Source of the DNA: an uncultured Prevotella sp.
Lineage (GTDB): Bacteria > Bacteroidota > Bacteroidia > Bacteroidales > Bacteroidaceae
Length of the DNA: 50,912 nucleotides
Direction: 5' to 3'
Assembly (NCBI GenBank): GCA_900320905.1
Contig: ONTZ01000020.1
Coordinates: 1-50,912, forward strand
Shown: positions 1 through 7,528 of the stretch, in pieces
Position numbering within the stretch: position 1 is the first letter of the stretch
Layout: each line of letters starts with the position of its first letter
Translations under genes and position numbers: made by a program
The notes under the pieces: model-generated
What the model was told of the DNA's origin: nothing
The model's database searches: none
What the model saw: only the letters and a program-made list of their open reading frames with translations

Positions 1-1
1 G

Positions 2-604
2 ATTGAGCGTACACTCAAAAGGACAAGCAGCCTAAGGCTGGTTAAACAAACCTTCCTTATCGTCTGTGAAGGAGAGGTAACTGAACCAGAATACTTCAAT
101 TCCTTCCGACTGACATCTGCAAACGTGAAAGCTATTGGAAAGGGTATGAATACCATTTCGCTAGTTAAAGAGGCAATAGCCATTAGAGATATTGAGAAGA
201 GAAGAAGTCGAAACTACGATCAATGTTGGGTCGTATTTGACAAGGATGATTTTTCTGACAGCGATTTCAACGCTGCCATACAGATGGCTCAGACTAATGG
301 TTTTCATGTGGCATATAGCAACCAAGCATTTGAATATTGGTTCCTGTTACATTTCAACCTATATCAAGAATCCATACACAGAAGCCGCTACGGTGAGATG
401 CTTTCCCATCTGCTTGGCTTCAGATACGGTAAGACAAAAGGGGACTTCATGAAAGTCTTCAATGTCATTTACCCGAAAACTCGTATTGCAATAGACAATG
501 CCCAAAAGGTACAGGAATCATTCGATGGCAGTAATCCGGCAAAAGAAGAGTCGTCAACCACCGTACATCAATTGGTTGAACAACTCCTACAGTTCATCGG
601 ATAA
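2..604 (+). CDS. RloB-like protein, 5' end cut by window edge
   Basis: The open frame enters from the window edge and gives about 200 residues, close to full length for the RloB family, so only a short N-terminus is missing. The first internal ATG (125) is too late, because conserved sequence lies upstream of it: FLIVCEGEVTEPEYFNSF is the N-terminal acidic motif of RloB. WVVFDKDDF (a TOPRIM-like DxD strand) and SNQAFEYWFLLHF follow in the family order. RloB-type proteins usually sit directly downstream of an RloA/AbiL-type AAA ATPase in phage-defence or restriction-linked loci. That partner would lie just left of this window and cannot be seen. The TOPRIM-like nuclease role is known of the family by inference, not shown here. 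No terminator hairpin is obvious after the stop. Confidence 0.75.
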   Translation: MERTLKRTSSLRLVKQTFLIVCEGEVTEPEYFNSFRLTSANVKAIGKGMNTISLVKEAIAIRDIEKRRSRNYDQCWVVFDKDDFSDSDFNAAIQMAQTNGFHVAYSNQAFEYWFLLHFNLYQESIHRSRYGEMLSHLLGFRYGKTKGDFMKVFNVIYPKTRIAIDNAQKVQESFDGSNPAKEESSTTVHQLVEQLLQFIG

Positions 605-622
605 AGATGAACTTACAGTTTT

Positions 623-784
623 CTACATAGTCATCATTCCAGGTATCAGCCATCGATTAAGTTTTACCCAGAATCGTGCAATACTTAGTCGGGATTGTTC
701 TGGGACGCTTGGTTCATGAACAACAAATCCGCGTTCTTCAATATATTGGGCACGAAGTTCTTTAACGGCATCACTGGTTTTTAG
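623..784 (-). pseudogene. start-less reading frame, remnant of a small gene
   Basis: On the minus strand a 53-codon frame runs between two stops and reads like protein (DAVKELRAQYIEERGFVVHE, then FWVKLNRWLIPGMM). It has no ATG/GTG/TTG near its beginning. It follows, in the same frame, the stop codon of the XRE-like C-terminal fragment at 785-823. I do not recognise the family. It is best explained as the truncated downstream gene of a toxin-antitoxin-like or regulator operon, but a noncoding chance frame is possible. Confidence 0.3.
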
Positions 785-823
785 TTATGCCTCCATCGCT
801 GCAGCTTGGAAGTGTTTGAGCAT
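785..823 (-). pseudogene. C-terminal scrap similar to XRE-type antitoxin
   Basis: The minus-strand frame ends LKHFQAAAMEA-stop. This matches the end of the XRE-like remnant at 2474-2632 (GIELFQAAAMEP-stop), and the two stretches are about 80% identical at DNA level over roughly 27 nt. The frame continues upstream into the left palindrome without a recognisable HTH, so only the extreme C-terminus survives. It and the 2474-2632 copy flank the ATPase unit as imperfect direct repeats. Confidence 0.4.
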
Positions 824-832
824 CAAAACACC

Positions 833-901
833 AAAAATTGTGCGTAAATCAGCGGAATCTCAAAAAAAATGATAGATTCCGCTGGTTTAAGCACATTTTT
901 T
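833..901. repeat. left terminal palindrome of the ATPase unit
   Basis: This is a near-perfect palindrome with 28-nt arms (833-860 and 874-901; about 25 of 28 positions pair) around a 13-nt A-rich loop. The core arm is CAGCGGAATCT / AGATTCCGCTG. An inverted copy with the same 13-nt loop length lies downstream of the ATPase gene (2398-2465). The 19-nt outer arm at 842-860 is perfectly repeated, in reverse orientation, at 2438-2456. The right arm runs up to the ATPase -7 box, so the structure overlaps the -33 region and could also act as an operator. Confidence 0.8.
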
Positions 902-903
902 AT

Positions 904-912
904 TATCTTTGC
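904..912 (+). promoter_or_regulatory. Bacteroidetes -7 promoter element for the ATPase gene
   Basis: TATCTTTGC matches the TAnnTTTGC -7 element. Transcription would start around 918, upstream of ATG 930 and downstream of the in-frame TTG at 909, so the TTG start is ruled out. Confidence 0.7.
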
Positions 913-929
913 ACCAAAATTCTAAGATT

Positions 930-2387
930 ATGCTGATAGGAAGAGACAACGAAAGAAAAATACTGCAAGACGCGCTTACTGATGAGTATTCTCAGTTTAT
1001 AGCGGTCTATGGCCGTCGCCGTGTTGGCAAAACTTTCCTGATAAGGGAGTCATACGACTATCATTTTACGTTCCAGTTCACTGGAGCGGCTAAGATCCCA
1101 GCCAGGAAGCAGCTGGCTCGTTTCCGCATGGCACTGAAGGAGCATGGGCTGACGGATATGCCGCCAGTATTCTCCAATTGGATAATCGCATTCTCTGAAC
1201 TGAAGCGATTTATCACCCTTCAGCCAGAAGGTAAAAAGATCATCTTCCTTGACGAACTGCCCTGGATGGATGCCCCTCGCTCTGGTTTTCTTTCTGAACT
1301 GGAATCGTTCTGGAACGGATGGGCATCAGCCAGAAAGGACATCGTATTCGTAGTGTGCGGCAGTGCTACATCTTGGATGGTCAAGAAGATTATCAAGAAT
1401 AAGGGTGGGCTGCATAACAGGCTCACTCATAGAATAGCCCTGAAGCCTTTCTCTCTCCGTCTGTGCGAAGAGTTGATGGCATCTCGTGGTATCGAGATGA
1501 CACGCAAGCAGATACTGAACGGATATATGATATTCGGTGGAGTACCCTACTATTGGAGTCTGCTGCAAAAGGGAGCCAGCCTCTCGCAAGAGGTTGACCG
1601 TCTGATTTTCTCTAAGGAGGGAGATCTGTATGATGAGTTTAGTATGCTCTATGCAGCACTCTTTAAGAAACCAGAGCCATACATCAAGGTAATCAGTCTT
1701 TTGGCTGGAAAGAAAGAGGGTATGACTAGACTGGAGCTTATTGAGGAAGGAGGATTGGAAGATAATGGAAAACTGACAGACATGTTGAACGATTTGGAAT
1801 GGTGTGGTTTCATCCGTGGTTACTCCGTCATTGGCAAACAAACAAAGGATGAGATATTTCAACTCATCGACCATTACACACTCTTCTATTATGAGTATAT
1901 CAATGGAAAACGGCACGGCATAAATTTCTGGCAGGCGACGGAGGGAACGCCCCGATATTACAACTGGTGTGGCCGTGCCTTCGAGCGCGTCTGCCTCTGT
2001 CATACTGACCAGATAAAACAGAAACTTGGTATTAGCGGAATTCTGACAGAGGAATACGCATGGCGATACATTCCCAAGAAGAAAAAGGAGGATGAAGAAC
2101 CTGCAGTGGCAAAAGGTAAGAGGAAAAAGGAAGGTTGCCAGGTAGATTTATTGATAGACCGAAGTGACGGTATTATCGACCTCTGTGAAATGAAGTACCA
2201 TGAGGGTAAGTTTACTATTTCGGAATCTTACCAAGAGGACTTGAACAACAGGAAGAATATCTTTAAAGAGGCATCCAAGACCCAAAAAGCCGTGCATAAT
2301 ATCATGGTCACAACCGATGGTCTTGCACACAATGCCTATTCCAAGGAAATACAGAATGAAGTGTGCTTAGGAGACTTGTTCCTTTAG
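930..2387 (+). CDS. AAA ATPase with C-terminal PD-(D/E)xK nuclease-like (DUF234) domain
   Basis: The protein has 485 residues. The Walker A motif is GRRRVGKT (residues 28-35) and the Walker B motif is IIFLDELPW (about 104-112). The middle section is a winged-helix-like region (SLLAGKKEGMTRLELIEEGG). The C-terminal part has VDLLIDR...IDLCEMKY, the D...ExK pattern of the DUF234/PD-(D/E)xK fold found in archaeal-type ATPases (about 403-425). ATG 930 is chosen because the promoter -7 box covers the earlier TTG. These ATPases occur as multi-copy paralogues in Bacteroidetes and archaea, and their cellular role is not established. The gene stands alone, flanked on both sides by inverted copies of one palindrome and by broken XRE antitoxin pieces, which suggests insertion as a unit. 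No transposase is present. Calling it a mobile, selfish or defence gene is inference; calling it an ATPase is secure. Confidence 0.85.
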   Translation: MLIGRDNERKILQDALTDEYSQFIAVYGRRRVGKTFLIRESYDYHFTFQFTGAAKIPARKQLARFRMALKEHGLTDMPPVFSNWIIAFSELKRFITLQPEGKKIIFLDELPWMDAPRSGFLSELESFWNGWASARKDIVFVVCGSATSWMVKKIIKNKGGLHNRLTHRIALKPFSLRLCEELMASRGIEMTRKQILNGYMIFGGVPYYWSLLQKGASLSQEVDRLIFSKEGDLYDEFSMLYAALFKKPEPYIKVISLLAGKKEGMTRLELIEEGGLEDNGKLTDMLNDLEWCGFIRGYSVIGKQTKDEIFQLIDHYTLFYYEYINGKRHGINFWQATEGTPRYYNWCGRAFERVCLCHTDQIKQKLGISGILTEEYAWRYIPKKKKEDEEPAVAKGKRKKEGCQVDLLIDRSDGIIDLCEMKYHEGKFTISESYQEDLNNRKNIFKEASKTQKAVHNIMVTTDGLAHNAYSKEIQNEVCLGDLFL

Positions 2388-2397
2388 CATAAGAACG

Positions 2398-2465
2398 AGA
2401 AATGTACTCAAACCAGCGGAATCTACCGAAATTTTATAGATTCCGCTGATTTACGCGCAGTTTTT
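2398..2465. repeat. right terminal palindrome of the ATPase unit
   Basis: This is the inverted partner of the 833-901 palindrome. The arms AAACCAGCGGAATCT (2410-2424) and AGATTCCGCTGATTTACGC (2438-2456) flank a 13-nt loop. In reverse complement it matches the left copy in both arms, with divergence only in the loop and outer edges. It may also act as the transcription terminator of the ATPase gene, since it starts about 10 nt after the stop and is followed by a T-run. Confidence 0.8.
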
Positions 2466-2473
2466 ATAGAGCC

Positions 2474-2632
2474 TTATGGCTCCATCGCTGCTGCCTGGAA
2501 TAGCTCTATGCCAAGACCCTCTTCAATCTCTGAGATTGTCTTGAACGAGAAGTTCACCTTGCCGGAAAGGATCTTGCTCACATACTGAGGGCTGACTCCC
2601 AACTTCTCAGCAACATCGTTACGGGAAAGCCC
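2474..2632 (-). pseudogene. N-terminally truncated XRE/HTH_3 antitoxin-type regulator
   Basis: The minus-strand frame gives LSRNDVAEKLGVSPQYVSKI followed by LSGKVNFSFKTISEIEEGLG and a stop. This is the recognition part of an XRE helix-turn-helix typical of HigA-like antitoxins. A stop codon (2633-2635) immediately precedes the frame, and the first helix and start codon are missing, so the gene is truncated or frameshifted. A second minus-strand frame upstream (about 2619-2796, containing DGTVSRYLKAQGLTGKTGRS) overlaps its beginning in another phase. I do not recognise that frame, and it may be what remains of the 5' half or of a neighbour. Confidence 0.65.
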
Positions 2633-2869
2633 TTATCGGGAACTGCTTGCCTGAAAATTCAGGCACATTTTCTAACCCTTGTGATGACCTCCCCGTTTTC
2701 CCAGTCAGACCTTGCGCCTTGAGGTAACGACTGACAGTCCCATCGACAAGATGCGCGAAATTGCAAAATAGTCTGCGGCTCGACTCTCAAAATATGCAAT
2801 AATTGTTTCAAAATATGCAAAAACTGAGTGCATCAGGATTTCGGAGCATCGTTATTGGGGGAATTTTGC

Positions 2870-2878
2870 TATCTTTGC
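2870..2878 (+). promoter_or_regulatory. -7 element of the kinase-like gene
   Basis: TATCTTTGC has an upstream TTG (2855-2857) in the -33 position. The 5' UTR to the TTG start at 2971 is about 85 nt. Confidence 0.65.
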
Positions 2879-2970
2879 AAAAACAAAAGATGTCCATAAA
2901 ATCCGTATCATAGCATGAATAAAAGGTGTACACCTATTTTAATAATTAACCCCCAAAAGAAATATTAGTA

Positions 2971-4995
2971 TTGAAAAAGATTGTGTTATTATCCTTGGCC
3001 CTTTTGGTGGTAAGTGCAACCCTTGCGGCCCAGCAGAATTCTACGGTCCAAGAGAAACAGCAACAGCCCTCGGAGCAGGAGATGGCAATGGTGCAGCGCA
3101 TAAATGAGGCACAGATGAGTGGTGGCGACTCGGACTTCTACGAGGCGCAACAGGCGTATATTGATTATTTAGAGAGTCGTCAAGAATGGGATAAATACTA
3201 TCGTACTTGGTTGAATCGCGTGATATATGAGGTGAACCATAAACGTTTCCATCGTGCCTTTGCTGAGATTCATTACATCACTGAGCACATTAAAGAGTTT
3301 CATCAGGAACAGTATCTCTACATCCCTAATATGGGTCTGGGCTTCTTCTATAATGGTAGTAACCTGCCAGAAATGGGTGAGAAGTTCTTCCGGCGTGCTT
3401 TGCAGGGCATTGATGTAAAGAAAGAGCCTGTGGCAGTGTTCAATGTCTACCTCTCGCTGGCGCAGTCGCTCAGTTTCAAGCGCCCTGCCGAGGCTATGGC
3501 ATGTCTTGACAGCCTGCCGCAGCAGATGCTCGCAAACCCGATGTATGAGAGCGGTGTGTTAGGTTATCGCTGTATCATCGCCAACAAGATGGGCGACCGG
3601 GAGGCTTTCTACCGCTATTTCGCAAAGTATGACAGCATCCGCCAGAATCTGCCTGCACAGTTTAATGCGGCCAACCTGCAACAGGTGATGGTGTGCCACC
3701 ACCTCATGCAGAACGACTATCGGCAGGCTCTTGCCTGGTGCGATTCCCTCGATGTGCCACTGGTGGCTACAGAGTTGCGCATCAACGTCTATGAGCAGAT
3801 GGGCGACTGGGAGCGGGCCTTTCGTGGCTCGCAGTTAAAAGACAGTCTTGTTCATGCCGATGAGCGTGAAACATTGGAGTTACAATTTGCAGATATGGCG
3901 CATGATATTGACTTGCTTCAGGCTGAGCAGGACAAAGCCGAGATGCAACGTATACAGTTGGTGATAGTTGGTGTGATGGCTGTGGCCATCATCGCGCTGC
4001 TCATCGGTATGCTCGTCTATCGCCATAGGAAAAACCGCCGGTTGAAGGAGCAGTTCCTGATGTTGCAGGAGGCTCGTCGCAGCACTGAGGCAGGGCAGGC
4101 CATCCGCCGCGCCTTTGTCAGTACGATTCAGCAGAAACTGAAGTCGCCCATCAACGTGCTGATGGGTTATGCCCGCATTTTCAACAACCCGTCATTCCTC
4201 TTGAAACCTGAGGAACGTCCCAAGCGTTACAACGACATCCTTGCTGCCGCTCGAAACATAGAGTCGCTGATAGACCCTGTGCTCGACTCTTTTGCTCAGG
4301 GAACAACAGGTATCACTGATGAGGAGAGGAATATCTGTATGGAAGCACTCCGTTCACCGCTGCTTACACTGATGAGCACAACAGAGATTATCATTGATGG
4401 GCACGGGCAGATACCCCGAGATGAATATATTCAACTACGCGCTATCGTGTGCCATAATGCCTACCATGTGGCCACCTCTACTCATCAACTTATCCTGTTC
4501 AGTCTCTATGGCGATGACATCCCGACACCTAAGCAAGACAGAGCAGAACTGAATGAAATAGTACGCTCCATCCTGAATAGTTACGACCACCACCCATCGG
4601 CCATATCTAATATCGATAAGGACCTCAATGTGACCACAGCGTTCAAGACCGATGTGGCAGACGACGTGATTGTTTATGTCAGCCCACTATTGCAGGATCT
4701 GTTGAACTGTCTGCTTAACAATGCTGACAAGTATGCTACCGGTGGTACTGTGCTAGTAGGTTGTCATGACGATGGCGATGGCACCTACTCCATATCCGTC
4801 ACCAACGAAGGTCCCGTCATCCCCGCTAATGTTGCAGAGCGCATCTTCGAACCCTTCGTCCGCCTCTCTTCCGACGAGCGTAGCCTTGGCATAGGCCTGC
4901 CTTTGGCTCGCCACCTCGCGATATCAATGGGTTACAACATCACCCTCGATCTGGAATATACCAACGGAGCCCGTTTTGTTGTCACGGGTATCTGA
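2971..4995 (+). CDS. Membrane histidine-kinase-like protein with periplasmic TPR-type sensor; phospho-acceptor His absent
   Basis: The protein has 674 residues. The TTG start is chosen because it gives a proper signal peptide (KKIVLLSLALLVVSATLAAQ). Residues about 35-310 are helical, TPR-like and predicted periplasmic. One membrane helix lies at about 329-350, followed by a basic cytoplasmic linker. The dimerisation/H-box region reads FVSTIQQKLKSPIN (382-395), where the family has F..x.SHE[IL][RK][TS]P, so Gln388 stands at the position of the phosphorylated His. The C-terminal HATPase domain keeps an N-box (LLNCLLNNADKY), a G1-like VTNEGPVIP, an F-box (IFEPFVRL) and G2 (LGIGLPLA). No response regulator gene is adjacent. 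It resembles other Bacteroidales tetratricopeptide sensor kinases but may be a pseudokinase or a partner in a heterodimer. Confidence 0.8.
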   Translation: MKKIVLLSLALLVVSATLAAQQNSTVQEKQQQPSEQEMAMVQRINEAQMSGGDSDFYEAQQAYIDYLESRQEWDKYYRTWLNRVIYEVNHKRFHRAFAEIHYITEHIKEFHQEQYLYIPNMGLGFFYNGSNLPEMGEKFFRRALQGIDVKKEPVAVFNVYLSLAQSLSFKRPAEAMACLDSLPQQMLANPMYESGVLGYRCIIANKMGDREAFYRYFAKYDSIRQNLPAQFNAANLQQVMVCHHLMQNDYRQALAWCDSLDVPLVATELRINVYEQMGDWERAFRGSQLKDSLVHADERETLELQFADMAHDIDLLQAEQDKAEMQRIQLVIVGVMAVAIIALLIGMLVYRHRKNRRLKEQFLMLQEARRSTEAGQAIRRAFVSTIQQKLKSPINVLMGYARIFNNPSFLLKPEERPKRYNDILAAARNIESLIDPVLDSFAQGTTGITDEERNICMEALRSPLLTLMSTTEIIIDGHGQIPRDEYIQLRAIVCHNAYHVATSTHQLILFSLYGDDIPTPKQDRAELNEIVRSILNSYDHHPSAISNIDKDLNVTTAFKTDVADDVIVYVSPLLQDLLNCLLNNADKYATGGTVLVGCHDDGDGTYSISVTNEGPVIPANVAERIFEPFVRLSSDERSLGIGLPLARHLAISMGYNITLDLEYTNGARFVVTGI

Positions 4996-5013
4996 CTTTA
5001 CGGCTTATCCTAA

Positions 5014-6990
5014 TTATGCGTCGATGTTGGCGTAGGTGGCGTTCTTCTCGATAAACTGGCGGCGAGGCTCTACGTCGTCGCCCATCAGCATGGAGAATAT
5101 CTCGTCGGCCTCAGCGGCATTCTCGATGGTGACCTGTTTCAACAGGCGATTCTCAGGATTCATGGTGGTCTCCCACAACTGCTCGGGGTTCATCTCACCC
5201 AGACCTTTGTAGCGCTGGGTGTGGAGGGCTGTGGCGTTCTCGTCGCCTGCCACGTACTTGTCGATGAAGGCCTGGCGCTGCTGCTCGGTGTAGCAGTACT
5301 CAGAGAACTTCTTATACGTACACTTGTAGAGTGGGGGGGTAGCGATATACAGATGCCCGCCCTGGATGACCTGTGGCATGAAACGGTAGAAGAGCGTCAT
5401 GATGAGTGTGTCGATGTGTGAGCCATCGACGTCGGCATCGGTCATGATAATGATCTTGTCGTAGCGCAGTTTGTCGATGTTGGCCTCGCGGTCGCCTTCA
5501 CCCTCGACACCGAAACGTACGCCAATCGACTGGATGATGTTCATCACCGACTCGGCCTCGAACACACGGTGCCACTGTACTTTCTCTACGTTCAGAATCT
5601 TTCCGCGCAATGGCAGGATGGCCTGGAAATGACGGTCACGGCCCTGTTTGGCAGAGCCACCGGCAGAGTCACCCTCGACGAGGAAGATCTCGCAGACCTT
5701 CGGGTCTTTCTCGGAGCAGTCGGCGAGTTTGCCGGGCAGGCCACCTCCTGTCATCGGGTTCTTGCGCTGCACGCTCTCACGGGCCTTACGGGCGGCGATA
5801 CGGGCGGTGGCTGCAAGAACGACCTTGTCGCAGATCATCTTAGCCTCTTTCGGATGTTCCTCCAGATAGTTGGCCAAAGCCTCTCCTACGGCCTGCTGGA
5901 CGGCACCAGCAACTTCAGAGTTGCCGAGTTTGGTCTTGGTCTGTCCTTCGAACTGGGGCTCGGCAACCTTGATGCTAATCACTGCTGTAAGGCCCTCGCG
6001 GAAGTCCTCGGGTGCAATCTCAATCTTGGCTTTTTCAATCTGCTTGGAGATCTGTGGGTCGCTATCTGCATATTTCTTTAAGGTACGTGTGAGGGCGGCA
6101 CGGAAACCGGCCAGATGGGTACCTCCCTCAATCGTATTGATATTGTTCACGTAGGAGTGTATGTTTTCTGAGTAGTCTGTGTTGTACATTACAGCCACCT
6201 CGATGGGAATGCCCTGCTTTTCGGTTTTCAGGTAGATGACATCATCTACGAGATGCGTGCGGTGACGATCCACATAGCGCACGAACTCTTTCAGACCGTC
6301 CTTGGCATGGAACACCTCAGGCTGTCTCAGGTTGCCCTCTTCATCGGGACGCAGGTCGGTGAGCGTGATGGTGATGCCTGCATTCAGGTAGGCCAGTTCA
6401 CGCATACGACGGGCGATGATGTCGTATTTGTATTCTGTGGTGGTGAAGATGGTACTATCTGGCCAGAACTGCTGACGGGTACCCGTCTTGTCGGTATCGC
6501 CCACGATTTTCACGTCGTAGAGGGGTTTGCCCTTCTCGTATTCCTGCTGGTAGATATGCCCGTTGCGGAACACCTGTGACATCATACGGGTAGAAAGGGC
6601 GTTCACACAGGATACACCCACACCGTGCAGACCACCAGACACCTTATAGGAGCCCTTGTCGAACTTACCACCCGCATGGAGCACTGTCATCACGACTTCC
6701 AAGGCACTCTTGTGCATCTTTTCGTGCTCGTCGACTGGGATGCCTCGTCCGTTGTCCTGCACGGTGATGCTGTTGTCTTCATTGATGGTTACCTCGATAT
6801 GTGTACAGAATCCTGCCATCGCCTCGTCGATAGAGTTGTCGACGGTCTCGTTGACTAGATGGTGGAGTCCTTTCTCACTGATGTCACCGATATACATGGC
6901 AGGGCGCTTGCGCACAGCCTCCAAACCTTCGAGCACTTGGATGTTACTCGCGGAATAATTCTGTTCCTGATTCAGTTGTTCGTCTGTCAT
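5014..6990 (-). CDS. gyrB: DNA gyrase subunit B
   Basis: This is the ATP-hydrolysing subunit of the A2B2 gyrase that introduces negative supercoils. Its 658 residues are the usual length for Bacteroidetes GyrB without an insertion. It starts MTDEQLNQEQNYSASNIQVL, then RKRPAMYIGD, the GHKL ATP-site motifs NETVDNSIDEAMAG and GGLHGVGVSCVNAL, the TOPRIM glutamate block EIFLVEGDSAGGSAKQGRDR, the metal-binding DADVDGSHI, and the C-terminal QRYKGLGEMNPEQL motif. gyrA is not in the window. The gene has its own promoter (7018-7026) preceded by a perfect 9-bp palindrome. It ends 18 nt from the convergent kinase-like gene. Confidence 0.97.
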   Translation of the reverse strand: MTDEQLNQEQNYSASNIQVLEGLEAVRKRPAMYIGDISEKGLHHLVNETVDNSIDEAMAGFCTHIEVTINEDNSITVQDNGRGIPVDEHEKMHKSALEVVMTVLHAGGKFDKGSYKVSGGLHGVGVSCVNALSTRMMSQVFRNGHIYQQEYEKGKPLYDVKIVGDTDKTGTRQQFWPDSTIFTTTEYKYDIIARRMRELAYLNAGITITLTDLRPDEEGNLRQPEVFHAKDGLKEFVRYVDRHRTHLVDDVIYLKTEKQGIPIEVAVMYNTDYSENIHSYVNNINTIEGGTHLAGFRAALTRTLKKYADSDPQISKQIEKAKIEIAPEDFREGLTAVISIKVAEPQFEGQTKTKLGNSEVAGAVQQAVGEALANYLEEHPKEAKMICDKVVLAATARIAARKARESVQRKNPMTGGGLPGKLADCSEKDPKVCEIFLVEGDSAGGSAKQGRDRHFQAILPLRGKILNVEKVQWHRVFEAESVMNIIQSIGVRFGVEGEGDREANIDKLRYDKIIIMTDADVDGSHIDTLIMTLFYRFMPQVIQGGHLYIATPPLYKCTYKKFSEYCYTEQQRQAFIDKYVAGDENATALHTQRYKGLGEMNPEQLWETTMNPENRLLKQVTIENAAEADEIFSMLMGDDVEPRRQFIEKNATYANIDA

Positions 6991-7017
6991 TTTATACTCA
7001 TTTTTCTGATTTTCCGT

Positions 7018-7026
7018 GCAAAGGTA
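7018..7026 (-). promoter_or_regulatory. gyrB -7 promoter element
   Basis: TACCTTTGC on the minus strand lies about 28 nt before the gyrB ATG. Confidence 0.7.
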
Positions 7027-7038
7027 AGAAAAAAAAAT

Positions 7039-7059
7039 CAGATAAACTATGTTTATCTG
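7039..7059. promoter_or_regulatory. perfect palindrome upstream of the gyrB promoter, possible operator
   Basis: CAGATAAAC-TAT-GTTTATCTG has 9-bp arms with a 3-nt spacer. It lies 13-33 nt upstream of the gyrB -7 box and so overlaps the -33 region. It is also just downstream of the rpsT terminator. No T-run of its own makes it a clean terminator for gyrB-side transcription, so an operator is more likely. Confidence 0.35.
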
Positions 7060-7064
7060 CTAAA

Positions 7065-7111
7065 AAACAATAAAAAAGAAAGCCGCAGTCCAGAATAGGG
7101 CTGCGGCTTTC
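7065..7111 (-). terminator. Rho-independent terminator of the tRNA-Glu/rpsT unit
   Basis: An 11-bp GC-rich stem, GAAAGCCGCAG (7078-7088) with CTGCGGCTTTC (7101-7111), is followed on the minus strand by a T-rich tract. It lies 19 nt after the rpsT stop. Confidence 0.85.
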
Positions 7112-7129
7112 TATTGTTGTTGCTGTTTT

Positions 7130-7381
7130 TTACAATTTGTTGATGTGCTGAGCAAGGCTTGATTTGAGGTTTGCGGCCTTGTTCTTATGGATGATGTTTG
7201 TCTTGGCCAGTTTGTCCAGCATCTTCTGCACCTTCGGGTACAGGGCTACAGCCTCTTCCTTGTTAGTCATAGCGCGTAGTTTGCGCACAGCGTTACGCAT
7301 CGTTTTTGCGTAGTAATGGTTGTGAAGCGCCCTCTTCTCTGTTTGGCGTATTCTCTTCACGGATGATTTGTGATTTGCCAT
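7130..7381 (-). CDS. rpsT: 30S ribosomal protein S20
   Basis: The protein has 83 residues and begins [18 protein letters not shown]. It has the all-helical, Lys/Arg-rich composition and the late [16 protein letters not shown] motif of S20, which binds 16S rRNA early in 30S assembly. It lies downstream of tRNA-Glu in the same orientation with no terminator between them, and is followed by a strong hairpin, so it is probably co-transcribed with the tRNA. Confidence 0.96.
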   Translation of the reverse strand: MANHKSSVKRIRQTEKRALHNHYYAKTMRNAVRKLRAMTNKEEAVALYPKVQKMLDKLAKTNIIHKNKAANLKSSLAQHINKL

Positions 7382-7398
7382 TTTTAATTTTAAATTGT

Positions 7399-7500
7399 TT
7401 AAATGTTAATGTTAAAGCTTGTGGGTCTTACATCATAACGACCGCCCTGGGCAACCCCCTTAGGAGTTTCCGTCACCTTATCCCAGTAGTCTGGTAGCAC
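7399..7500 (-). CDS. possible 33-codon ORF in the tRNA-Glu/rpsT spacer
   Basis: A minus-strand frame opening at GTG 7500 reads [18 protein letters not shown] then [10 protein letters not shown] and stops 18 nt before rpsT. The composition is protein-like and it fills the otherwise unexplained spacer between tRNA-Glu and rpsT. There is no ATG and no recognised family. It may be a leader peptide, a decayed gene, or coincidence in an RNA leader. Confidence 0.2.
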   Translation of the reverse strand: MLPDYWDKVTETPKGVAQGGRYDVRPTSFNINI

Positions 7501-7528
7501 TTGGCTGTGCAGATGGCGGATTTAATGT

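Noticed and set aside
909-929. TTG start for the ATPase gene
   Set aside because: The -7 promoter box covers this codon, so the mRNA would start after it; ATG 930 is used.
5569-6081. Open frames on the plus strand opposite gyrB
   Set aside because: Shadow of gyrB; sequence is low-complexity and matches no family.
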